Shown piece by piece: positions 27,801 to 37,484 of a stretch of DNA of 64,000 nucleotides. The stretch covers positions 582,942 to 646,941 of the forward strand of contig VZRR01012420.1 in NCBI GenBank assembly GCA_013398015.1, given 5' to 3'. The DNA is from Oreocharis arfaki. Taxonomy: Eukaryota; Chordata; Aves; Passeriformes; Paramythiidae. Within the stretch, counting starts at the first letter, position 1. The number at the start of each line of letters is the position of its first letter. Under the pieces are notes generated by a model. It saw only the letters and a program-made list of their open reading frames with translations. It was not told the origin of the DNA and did no database searches. A program made the translations under genes and the position numbers.

Positions 27801-27876
27801 AACCAATCCACAAGCTTTTCTTCACGTATCATGTGGTCTTCATGACATTTTTACTTTGTGCTATCCCTTCCTGGAA
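21862..27876. other. Unique non-coding sequence, no gene seen
   Basis: About 6 kb with no supported gene. Frames reach 129 codons (27258-27647, minus) without a recognisable domain. Low-complexity items are an A run followed by a G run near 24572-24590, and an A/G-rich stretch at 26036-26125. Small perfect palindromes at 22652-22667 and 24873-24888 are listed among the rejected items. Confidence 0.5.
26036..26125. repeat. A-rich/purine low-complexity tract
   Basis: About 90 bases are almost entirely purine on the plus strand, including a run of 16 A at 26064-26079 and a GAAGAAGAAGAA run near 26105-26116. There is no sign that the A run is the tail of a retroposed gene: the sequence before it is itself purine-rich and matches no gene I know. 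Confidence 0.75.
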
Positions 27877-28733
27877 AACTGAGCTCTAAAAGCCTCTCTT
27901 GTAACCAGCTGCCCTGGGTTACTTGAGGAAGATCAGCACATGATCTCTACTCTGGGCGGATGTGAAGGTCCCAAATCTGTGCCTGTTGCCACCACAGCTG
28001 GGCTGCATCTGCTGCCAGCAGCACCCAGCACTGCTGTGTCCAGCACATCAAAAGGGACATGTCGGGTAGGATAGAGGGAGGCTTGATTTGCCCTTGCAGC
28101 AACATCTCGGACAGGCTGAGAGGGTGCTTTGCTTCAGAAATTTATGATTGCTGTTGAAGAACTCGCTTTTCCCTTCACTACACGTGCAATCAATTTTCGT
28201 GCTTCTCTTTCCAGCAGGCAGCTCCCCACTGTCAGCCCGGCGCTGCTGAGCAGAGCCGGCCACTCCGCAGAACCGGCGCTGCAAAGTCTGACTCAGCAGA
28301 GGAGCCAAGGCCTGACTGGCCATGAAAATTGAATTGCTCCATCATGCCTGAAGCACGGAGGGGTCCCTCAAAGGCACGGTGTGGGGAAGAAGGTCTCTGC
28401 CTCTGGGAATCTCTGGCTACTACCTATTCATAAAGAATCTTTTTTTTTTTATTTTTCCTTTCTTTCTTTAGTAAAAGTACAGAGCAGCATATGCATTTCT
28501 ACAGTCTAAATTACAGAACCACAGAAGGGCTGAGGTTGCAGGGGACTTGGTGAGGTCATCCAGCCCAAAACCCTTGCTCAAGCAGGGCCACCATGAGCTT
28601 GTTTCTCAGGACCATGTCCAGATGGCTTTTTAATATCTCCAATAAAGGAAACTGCCCAATCTGCCTGGGTAATCTGTGTCAGCATTCAGTCAGCCTTGCA
28701 GTAAGGAAATGTTTCTTGGTGTTCAGAGGGAAC
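27877..28733. repeat. Tandem duplication, copy 1 (857 bp)
   Basis: The sequence from AACTGAGCTCTAAAAGCC to GTTCAGAGGGAAC is repeated almost exactly at 28735-29594. Offsets are 858 at the start and 861 after a 3-base difference (GTT extra in copy 2 near 28767). By eye I find about five single-base differences in the rest, so identity is roughly 99%. This copy stops exactly at the N at 28734. It contains a piece of unique sequence plus the beginning of a CR1 fragment (28513-28733). Frames inside (28048-28323 and others) recur in the second copy only because of the duplication. Confidence 0.93.
28513..28733 (-). mobile_element. CR1 LINE fragment, cut at the N
   Basis: On the plus strand it begins ACAGAACCACAGAAGGGCTG and continues with GTCATCCAGCCCAAAACCC and GGACCATGTCCAGATGGCTT. 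This is the reverse complement of a CR1 3' region. It matches 29374-29594 in the second copy, but here it is broken abruptly at 28733, where the duplicated block ends. The break belongs to the duplication or assembly join, not to CR1 biology. Confidence 0.85.
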
Positions 28734-28734
28734 N
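28734..28734. other. Single ambiguous base (N) at a duplication junction
   Basis: One N separates ...AGAGGGAAC from AACTGAGCTC..., exactly at the boundary of the two near-identical copies. A lone N at such a place is typical of a join between contigs or of an unresolved base at a gap fill. It supports reading the duplication as a possible assembly artefact. Confidence 0.95.
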
Positions 28735-29594
28735 AACTGAGCTCTAAAAGCCTCTCTTGTTGTAACCAGCTGCCCTGGGTTACTTGAGGAAGACCAGCAC
28801 ATGATCTCTACTCTGGGCGGATGTGAAGGTCCCAAATCTGTGCCTGTTGCCACCACAGCTGGGCTGCATCTGCTGCCAGCAGCACCCAGCACTGCTGTGT
28901 CCAGCACATCAAAAGGGACATGTCGGGTAGGATAGAGGGAGGCTTGATTTGCCCTTGCAGCAACATCTCAGACAGGCTGAGAGGGTGCTTTGCTCCAGAA
29001 ATTTGTGATTGCTGTTGAAGAACTCGCTTTTCCCTTCACTACACGTGCAATCAATTTTCGTGCTTCTCTTTCCAGCAGGCAGCTCCCCACTGTCAGCCCG
29101 GCGCTGCTGAGCAGAGCCGGCCACTCCGCAGAACCGGCGCTGCAAAGTCTGACTCAGCAGAGGAGCCAAGGCCTGACTGGCCATGAAAATTGAATTGCTC
29201 CATCATGCCTGAAGCACGGAGGGGTCCCTCAAAGGCACGGTGTGGGGAAGAAGGTCTCTGCCTCTGGGAATCTCTGGCTACTACCTATTCATAAAGAATC
29301 TTTTTTTTTTTATTTTTCCTTTCTTTCTTTAGTAAAAGTACAGAGCAGCATATGCATTTCTACAGTCTAAATTACAGAACCACAGAAGGGCTGAGGTTGC
29401 AGGGGACTTGGTGAGGTCATCCAGCCCAAAACCCTTGCTCAAGCAGGGCCACCATGAGCTTGTTTCTCAGGACCATGTCCAGATGGCTTTTGAATATCTC
29501 CAATAAAGGAAACTGCCCAATCTGCCTGGGTAATCTGTGTCAGCATTCAGTCAGCCTTGCAGTAAGGAAATGTTTCTTGGTGTTCAGAGGGAAC
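28735..29594. repeat. Tandem duplication, copy 2 (860 bp)
   Basis: This near-identical second copy of 27877-28733 is in the same orientation and begins immediately after the N. Differences seen by eye include an extra GTT near 28767, AGACCAGC for AGATCAGC, ATCTCAG for ATCTCGG, CTCCAGAAATTTGTG for CTTCAGAAATTTATG, and TTTTGAATATC for TTTTTAATATC. At its right end the sequence continues smoothly into the rest of the CR1 element, whereas copy 1 stops. Copy 2 is therefore continuous with the right flank, and copy 1 with the left flank. Confidence 0.93.
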
Positions 29595-30165
29595 CTCCTC
29601 TGTTCCTCTGTTTCAGTCTTTGCCCACTGCCTCTGGTCCTAGCACTGGGCATCATGGAAAAGAATCTGGCTCCATCTAATTTAATAATCTGCACCATCCC
29701 TTCAAGTATTTATCTGTAGTGATAAGACCCTTTTGAGCCTTCTCCTCTCCAGGCTAAACAGCCCCAGTTCTCTCAGCCTTTCAGCATATCAAAAATGCTG
29801 CATTGCCTTAATCATCTTCAGGGCTCTTTGTTGGACTCTCTCAAATATGCCCATGTCTCTCTTGCATTTGGCAGCCCAGCTCTGGTTACAACATTGCAGA
29901 TGTCTCAACCAGTGCTGAGTGGAAAAGAAGGATCACCTCCCTCACCCTGCTGGCAGTGCTCTGCCTGGTGAGGCTCAGGACACCATTTTCCTCTCTGCTG
30001 CAAGCACACGTTGCTGGTTCATGTCCAGCTTCATGCCCGCCAGGACCCCACTGTGGTGCACCAGTGATTTCCATCTGTGGTTTCCATGGTGTTGAAATGC
30101 ATTGGGGCATGAGGTTGCTCCTTCTCAGGTACAGGAGTTTTTCCTTCCTTTTGCAGAACAACTGA
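29374..30165 (-). mobile_element. CR1 LINE fragment, antisense
   Basis: This is the fuller version of the fragment seen in copy 1. In plus-strand order it carries the hallmarks of a reversed CR1 3' half: ACAGAACCACAGAAGG, CAAGCAGGGCCACCATGAGC, CTCCAGGCTAAACAGCCCCA with CTCTCAGCCTTTCAGCAT, CATGTCTCTCTTGCATTTGG, and TGCTGGTTCATGTCCAGCTT. It fades around 30165 after a GGTTGCTCCTTCTCAGGTAC block. It is 5'-truncated and contains no intact frame. Its subfamily differs from the 31395 and 61403 copies, judging from the 3' end wording. Confidence 0.88.
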
Positions 30166-31394
30166 TCCCATCTTTCAGAAATACGTCCTTTAAGTGACCT
30201 TGAAATAGAGAAGAAACTCAACAAGAGGCAGAATGAAAAGCCAAAATATGGGAATAAATGGAGCATCAACTAGAGCATCCCTGTTGGGGAACTGCATAAT
30301 GGGAGAGTGAGGAGCTCAGAGGAAAGGGGCTCTTGCCCTTTCACTGCCCTGCCTGGGTCCTGTCCAGTGTGCTGGGTTAAGGCTGCAGCCAGACCACACA
30401 CTCACAAGAAATGACATGAGGCTAGCTCCAGGACAAAAGACTCGAACATAGTGAAAGTTGTTGAGCACCCTCTCACTACTTGCTGGGATTTGCAGTGGGA
30501 GAGCTGTCACCAGGCATGGCAGATGGAAAAATTCAGGGAGAGCCATGAATCCTATCATGGCTATTTCTGCTTAGGAAAGTCCTCCCTGGAGCTGATTCTG
30601 GAGGAGTTTTAACAGTACAACTTCCCTGGCAGAAAAGGCATTGCTTTTCCAATAAAATATTTCACAAGTGGTCATCAGTTTAACATATTACCAATTTTGA
30701 AGGCATTCAAGTTTCAACTTTCCAGTACTTATTCATCCTGTGTTGACAGATTAGATGAGTTTATATCATATTTTATTGTGCTGTGTATGTGTTAGAGCAA
30801 TGTTGGAGTAATCTGGGCTACCAACCCTTTGCTTTATTTTGTTTAAATTCCTGCATCTTTGGGAGTGGAACTGTCATTTTAGTCCAGTCCAGAACATTTC
30901 CCATTAGTCTCAATATATATCCTCTGGGAATGTTAACTGGAGTCAAGGGAGAGAGAGAGGGAAAAGAGCACAGACCCAGTTATAAATATAGTGCACACTT
31001 TTTTCTTTAACTGCAAACTTTTACACAATAAATGATGTCTTCTGAGTCTGGTGTGGTTTATATTGGGCACATATATTGTCAGTAAGAGGAACTCAGGAGT
31101 CTTCTGCAGGGAATTCCTCTGCTTTTATTAAGACTAAAAGGAATTCACTTATAACTATGCTTAATTGCCTGCTGTCTTGACACAACCTTTGAGAAGAGTG
31201 AGGGTTCCTCTTGCTTTCCAATAGCAGAGCATCCCCAGAGACCCTACTACCATGTTTTCCTTCATCTGCAGAGGTGCACTGAAAATTGAGGATAAGAGCT
31301 TTCAGTGTCAAGCTATGCTATGAAGAAGTTGAAAGCTGAAGACTAATGAGGCTTAGGGAGAACATCCTGTGCCTTGATCCATAGACCTGAAGGG
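30166..31394. other. Unique non-coding sequence, no gene seen
   Basis: Sequence between two CR1 fragments. Frames are at most 80 codons (30316-30558, minus) and not recognisable. Nothing regulatory can be named. Confidence 0.5.
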
Positions 31395-32582
31395 CTAAAA
31401 AGATCTAAATGTCTTCACTAAGCAGGCAAATTGTGCCTGACTAGTCCAGTGACATTGTATGATGGAGTTACTGCAACAGGAAACAAGGGAAGACTGATGT
31501 CATCTGCCTGGAGTTCTGCAAGGCCTTTGACACAGCACGACATGCTTATCTCCAAGTGGAGAGACATGGATTCAGTGTGGATGAGGAATTGTCTGGATGG
31601 AGGCAGCCAGAGGCTTGTGAATGGCTCCTACGTCCAGGTGCAGGCTGATGAGCGGTGTCCCCCAGGCTGTGTCTTGGGACCAGTTCTCTGCAATAACTTC
31701 GTCAGTGGCACAGACAGGGAGATGGAGTGCACCCGCAGCAAATTTGCAGATGGCACCAAGCTAAGCAGGGCAGTTGACACAACAGGAGGATGAGATGCCA
31801 TCCAGAGGGACCTGGACAAACTTCAGATGTAGGCCCGCAAGAACTTCATTAAGTCCAACAAGTCCAAGTTCAAAGTGCTGCACCTTTGTTGGGGCAATCC
31901 CAGACATGAGGACAAACAGGGAGGAGAACTCATTGAGAGCAGTCCTACAGAGAGGTTTTGGGGTTCCTTTTGGATGAAAAGCTGGACATGACCTGGCAAT
32001 GTGTGCTGGCAGTCCAGAAAGCCAACCACATCCTGGGCTGCATCCACAGCACTGTGGGCAGCAGGCCAAGGGAAGGGGTTCTGCCCTTCTATTCTGCTCC
32101 TGTGAGACCTTCCTCTGGACCTGCTCTTACAGGTCATCAGCACCAGATAAAGACCTGCTAGAGCATGTCCAGAGGAGGGCTGCAGCACTTCTCCTATGAA
32201 GATAGGCTGAGAGAGCTGGGGTTAATCAGCCTGGAGAAGAGAAGGATCAAGGGAGACTTTATGGTAGCTTTCCAGTACCTAAAGGAACTTATAAATGGAA
32301 AGAAATGCTTTACATGGGCAGATAGAGATATGACAAGGGTTTTTAAACTTAAAAAGGGGAGATTTAGATTAGATGTTAGGAAGAAATTGTTTATTGTGAG
32401 GCTGGTGAGACGCTGAATGATGTTGCCCAGAGAAGAGGGCATCCCTGGAAGCATTTAAGGCCAGGTTGGATGGGGCTATGAACAACCTGCTGTAGTGAAC
32501 TCTGTCCCTGTCCTTGGCAAAGAGGTTGGACGTAGCTGATCTTTAAAGTTCCTTCCAATCCAAGCCATTCCATGATTGTAGC
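31395..32582 (+). mobile_element. CR1 LINE, 5'-truncated copy with decayed reverse transcriptase
   Basis: This is a sense-strand CR1 fragment of about 1.2 kb covering the C-terminal half of the reverse transcriptase and the 3' untranslated region. Near 31500-31535 one frame reads CKAFDT. Further on a second frame reads LGPVL, NNFV and then KFADGTKLS at 31740-31766. The catalytic FADD box therefore appears as FADG (31743-31754), losing an essential aspartate, and at least one frameshift lies between the two motifs. Later CR1 landmarks follow: CATCCTGGGCTGCATCCACA, CTGGAGAAGAGAAGGATCAAG, and the terminal CTTCCAATCCAAGCCATTCC with ATGATTG. It is non-functional and cannot mobilise itself. The upstream border is uncertain by a few tens of bases. 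Confidence 0.92.
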
Positions 32583-33248
32583 TGAGTAGGCAGATGAGGC
32601 TCACCTGGAGAGGAAGAGGGCCAAGGGATGCCTGGGAGACATGAAGAAGTTGTAATACCATCAGTTTTCCTCCAATCTAATAAATGCATTGCCTCAGTGG
32701 GTTTCTGTAAATGTTGTACCACTTGGTCTCCTGCAGAGACTTTTCCCCAGAGCTCCCACCCTGTTCATGCCCTTCAGGTAAGGCCACACTGTGAAAATAT
32801 CTATTTTCCAGGACATCTGCTGTTCAGGAAGGCCCTTTGCCATGCCCAGGTCTTCTTCTGCAGTATGCCCCTTTCAGGTGTCTTCACTGAGAACCAGGCA
32901 GAATAAAACTCCCTTCAGATGTCTCCTTTTCCTCCCGATGATCCAGGTGTAGAAGGAAATATGTTGCTTCTATCCACAACTCACAGCGGAAGAGAGAACA
33001 GGCTAAAAAATCTGAAGCTATAGATCAGACAAGGAGAACTGCAGTAGTTAAATGGATACCTCTGGTGACAGCTTAAGTGACTCAGCTAGACAAGTCTCTA
33101 GAGGCAATTGAAGTGTCTGCTGTCACAAGTGAAACATCTAAGTCTTAAGATGTCTCTTGCATCAAACTTGATCTCTGGTTCCTGTGTGGAGAGGTCATCT
33201 GTGTTTCAAGCCACCAGAGAAGCTGCAGCAGCACACAGTGATCTGCAC

Positions 33249-33545
33249 CAGGGGAGGCTGGGAACAGTGAACAAGGAAAGAAGCAGTGATGAGGATTGTG
33301 AACAGGCAAAGTTGATAAAGAGTGGTGGAAAATCAAAGTGGGAGGACAGAGGGAGGAGGACAGCAAACCAGGGCAAGAGACCAAAGGGCAGATTGAGAGC
33401 AAATGAGAGGAGAGTGAAAGAAGATAGAAACTGGGGCAGTAGAGAGGGGTAGGGAAATAAGCTGGGAAAAGAGTATGAAAGAGTGCTGAGTAAAAAGGAG
33501 ATGGAGAAAGGAGCTGAACACAGTGGACCAGAGAGGAAAACAAAC
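33249..33545. repeat. Strongly purine-rich tract (about 300 bp)
   Basis: The plus strand is dominated by G and A over about 300 bases, with many GGAGGA, GAGAGG, GAAAG and AGGGAGG words but no fixed repeat period. Both strands appear open in places because stop codons are rare in such sequence: a 114-codon Lys/Arg/Glu/Gly-rich frame on the plus strand (33108-33452) and Leu/Ser/Phe/Pro-rich frames on the minus strand. None is likely to be coding. Confidence 0.7.
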
Positions 33546-36500
33546 AAGACTTTCAGAACAGCAAACGTTTCCATAGAAATAAGACGTAATTCGAGAGGGG
33601 TATGGACCCTTACACCTCCCCAGGTTGAATTAATATATAGATATGTCCTCCCCAGCAGCAGTCCATCAGCAGCAAATAGATATCTCAGGCCAAATCATCA
33701 TATATGCTTCTCTTGTGCCACAGGAAGAGCACTGCCACTCCTGGGAACAAAGCCATCTCTGCTTGAGAACACACATTTCAGCCTCATCTTTCTAAAGATC
33801 CAAGAAGGAAGGAAAGAATGAAATTAAAGACCCCTTTGCCCTCAGTGGACACTTAAAGACAGTTTTTCCTCTAGGGGCTTAGTTTCCTTCCAGCTCTTAC
33901 ACCCAGCTGGCATCACAGTGGCAGCAGGATGAATACAGTTGATTGAACCCATTGCTATTCTGTGTCAGAGACGGTTTAAGGTCTTGCAATCATTTTACTC
34001 AGCACAGTTAGGAGATGAATTACTCCAGAGTGGGATTCCTAGACAGCTTCAGAAGTTTGAGTTTTACTAAGAACCTCTCTTCTCTATGACTGATGTTATT
34101 TCTGTTCTTTCCTCTTATGAGCACAACCTTGCCATCTTCTTACCCCTCCCCTTCCTTTGCAGTCCTGGTCAGAAAGTTGAAGTAAAGACCTCCCTCTCTG
34201 GCTCTGGTAGCATTTCTCCAATCCTTCCATGCTCCTTTCAAAAGTTTTAGCATCCTATAGCTTGTTTCTTCTCTCTATTTAACAGATCTCACACATCAGT
34301 CAAGTGTGCCAAACTCCCACCTCCATTTCCTGTTGGCTTTATGCCCTTCTTCTCCTCTTCCCTTGGAACTTTGCTGCCAGGTACAGGAACCAAGTCATGG
34401 CTGGTACCCTACAGCTTGGAGCCCAAAGTCTGGAAGATCTCTCTATCCTCTTCCCTGTGCTGCCCAGCTCTGTGGCTTGGGGCAGAGCACATCACTGGAG
34501 CAGAAATGAAGAAACATCCTCCACTGTCAATTACCTGGTTAGGACTACCCAAGAAGGAGAGCAGTGATGGCTGCTCACTGCTTAGTTCAGAGTCTCCCAT
34601 ACCAATTCTTTTTCAGGTGATCTAAAAGCCTGGTGTTTTCAATTTTCTGAGTTCATTCCCTTCACCCAAGACTGCAGTAGCAGCTCTAGACACACATGAG
34701 CTAAGCAGAGAACCAGTACCACATTATTTCCCAGTAAAAGTAGTCCCTCAGCTCTATTATCCTCTTTCATACTGCATCATTGTAGCCCAGGAATCCACCA
34801 TGCTGACTGTCTCTCCTCAGACATCACCCAACAGAGCAGATCCCACAGAAAAAATGTCAGCCTGTCATTTCAGTCTAGTTGAGGAATCAATTAAAATTTG
34901 GATGACAGGTGCAAGTAGCAAAGAGCACTGCTCAAAACTCCACCTGCAAACAAGGCTGAGGTAGAGCATGACCTGATTTGTTGAGTTTATCTCAGGCCTG
35001 GCACAGCAGATGTAGGATGCATAAACATATTGCAGAGCAATATATCCTTTGGTCTCAAATGCTGCTATCAAGAAAGATGGCAACATAGTGAAGCCACAGA
35101 GAAGGAGGCAATTTCAGGAAGAACAGTGGGACTACAATGAGCTGCTGCTTTCTGACTCACTGCCCCAAATCAGTTAAAACAGCCAAGCAGAAATGCCTAC
35201 CTGCATAAACACCCTGACAATTAAGTTTACCTCTCTGACCCTCCTCTCTTGTTTGCTGAATCTAGTTGCAGACACTGATAATTTCTCAGCCATTTTTTCC
35301 CTCACAATCTGTATATTTATTTAGGCTACCAGATGCATATGGTAGAGATATATCTAATTTTGTAATCATTATAATAATTAAACATATTCTCTTCACTATT
35401 CCTATCTAATTTTTTTTTCTGCAAAGGGATTGACATATAGAACTTTCTGAAATTTAAATTTACAATCAGTTTAGATACAGGGGCTTTAAGAAGAAAAGTC
35501 TTAAGTGCATTTCAGATTCTGTCCTGCCATTTCCCTACAACTACAGTTAAGAGGAGCATTTACTCATGCAGAGGAATCTGTGTGCATCCTGGAACATGCA
35601 ATAACAATAGAAATTAAATTAAATACATCTCAAAATAGGTCATTCAGGAAGTGGCCATTATTCTATTTTAAACAATCAGACTGAAAAACACCCCTGCCCC
35701 ACCAAAAGCAAATCAATGACAGCCACAGCAAAACTCGAAATAAAATTAATAAAACCCCCCAAACTACTAAAAAGCGTACAGATCCTAAATAGAATTCTTT
35801 GTTTTGCTTCCAGTTCAGAATAGTTAGGTGGAAATAACCAGTGCATCCAGCTTGCTGCAGCCCACACCACTAGACCCATTTTCTAGATTAGGACACAGAA
35901 GAATACATCAGATTTATAGTGCTTTGAAAGCACACACAGGAGACTTTTCATTACCCAGGCCCCAAAGGAGATATAATTGGTTTCAGAATTTATGTGCAAT
36001 AAATCCTTCTGCTTGGTTATTTGTTAATGAGTTCTGTTGACAATGCTTTGCAGTGCCTTCATTGCTTCCTCTGTGTGTTGTTTCAATGGAAGTCCAAGTT
36101 CTGTGTGTTGGACAGTTGGGGCAATAGTAACCCTGTAAACTTAGTTATGAAAAGGGTAATATCTCATGCTAAGACCAGAAGATAATGGTCGGGGGGGGCA
36201 GAAAAAGTCCTGCATCTCTTCACCTTGCTGCTGTGCTGTGGACCATGCAAACAGTGAGGCAAAGGATAAGGTGTTTCTTATTTTGGGAAGGCATGTGAGT
36301 AGGCAGTGTTAGAAACATCCAGGTGTAGGAGGAATGGCTGTTTTTTCTGATTGCTAGTATATCTACTGACCAGCAAATTAAACCAAGATCTGTGTACCAA
36401 GTCACATTTTTGCACCCCTATTTCTCTTCCACCATTCAGCCTCCATGAACTTCTCCAACTGAGTCCATCTCACAAGCAACTGCTCTCCACGAACTGCTGC

Positions 36501-36904
36501 AGGGTGAGTCCATCCTACAGGCAACAGTGGATACCTCAAGTGTCTTAAGACCTTGGTGTCTCTCAGACACTGTCTGTGTGTCCAAGCACACCTGTCCCCT
36601 CCCAAAGACATGCTGAACCCCAGGAGAACAAATAGTGACGTTCACCTGTCACTGGGCCCCCCAGGTGCGGTGAAGAGCACATGAGTCATTCTCTGGCTGC
36701 TCACTCTGTAAGGGTTACACTGAGCCTTACACTATCACAGAACAAAACCATAGCAATCACAGGTAATTTCCAGGTGAAGGATGTTATGGCTCACCATCAT
36801 CATTACACCAGCAGGGAATCTTCCTGGGGATCAGACGTGAGCAGAACACAATTAGACGACAAGGAAATCCTTTACCCAAACAAGGGTTTAGTTTAGGGTT
36901 GGTT

Positions 36905-36924
36905 AAAAAAAAAAAAAAAAAAAA
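36905..36924. repeat. Poly(A) run, 20 A
   Basis: An uninterrupted run of 20 A follows GGGTTTAGTTTAGGGTTGGTT. It could be a simple homopolymer or the tail of an old retroposed transcript, but no gene-like sequence precedes it and no flanking direct repeat was found by eye. Confidence 0.9.
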
Positions 36925-37434
36925 GTGCAATGAAGTGTAAGGTTACATTCAAGAATGTTTGCCTGAAAGCTGATTCCACAGAGGTTTTGATTATCACCTG
37001 TTACCAAATCACGTCTTATTTGTAACCTTCTTTTATGCATATAGCATGCACTTGCCAAATTTAGACTACAAGATCTCTTATATTTTATAAGAAGATATGA
37101 CAAGGCAGGCAAAACCTGGATTTTTATGGTGAGTTACAGCCTTAAAAACCATTGGAACATAAACGGATGATATAACCCCACCACTGCCCATCAATCACAG
37201 TCCAGGAAAAGATCTCACTGCCTTGATACCATTCCCTGCAGCCCTCTTTCTCCCAAAAGCCCCATGTGCAACAGGAACCATACCCACTGATAAAACAGCA
37301 AGAATTTGACTTTCCAGAGATCTAATTTATGGCTGCCAGTGGTGCTCTTTCATTAGTGAATCTTTTGTTTCACTTATGTTGGAAAGGGAAAAAAATCATC
37401 AGCTCCGTATGCTGCTGGGTACATCTGTGAAAGA

Positions 37435-37484
37435 GGGAAGGGAAGGGAAGGGAAGGGAAGGGAAGGGAAGGGAAGGGAAGGGAA
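37435..37484. repeat. (GGGAA)10 microsatellite
   Basis: Ten perfect GGGAA units in 50 bases, with no interruption, flanked by GAAAGA and TCAGCA. The perfection suggests it is young and length-variable. Confidence 0.97.

Larger units (their letters stand above)
32583..37434. other. Unique non-coding sequence with a purine-rich tract
   Basis: No recognised gene in about 4.9 kb. Frames reach 132 codons (33145-33543, minus), but that one is a composition artefact of the purine tract at 33249-33545. A run of 20 A lies at 36905-36924. The GC-poor stretch around 35320-35460 shows nothing specific. Confidence 0.5.

Noticed and set aside
28048..29184. Pair of near-identical 91-codon frames (28048-28323 and 28909-29184, minus) that look like a conserved repeated gene
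   Set aside because: Their similarity is explained by the 860-bp tandem duplication, probably an assembly artefact, not by selection on protein.
33145..33574. Leu/Ser/Phe-rich frames on the minus strand resembling membrane protein
   Set aside because: They are a direct result of the purine-rich tract read on the opposite strand; two overlapping frames look equally hydrophobic.
36840..36924. 20-A run considered as the tail of a processed pseudogene
   Set aside because: The preceding sequence matches no transcript I know, and no flanking target-site duplication was found by eye.
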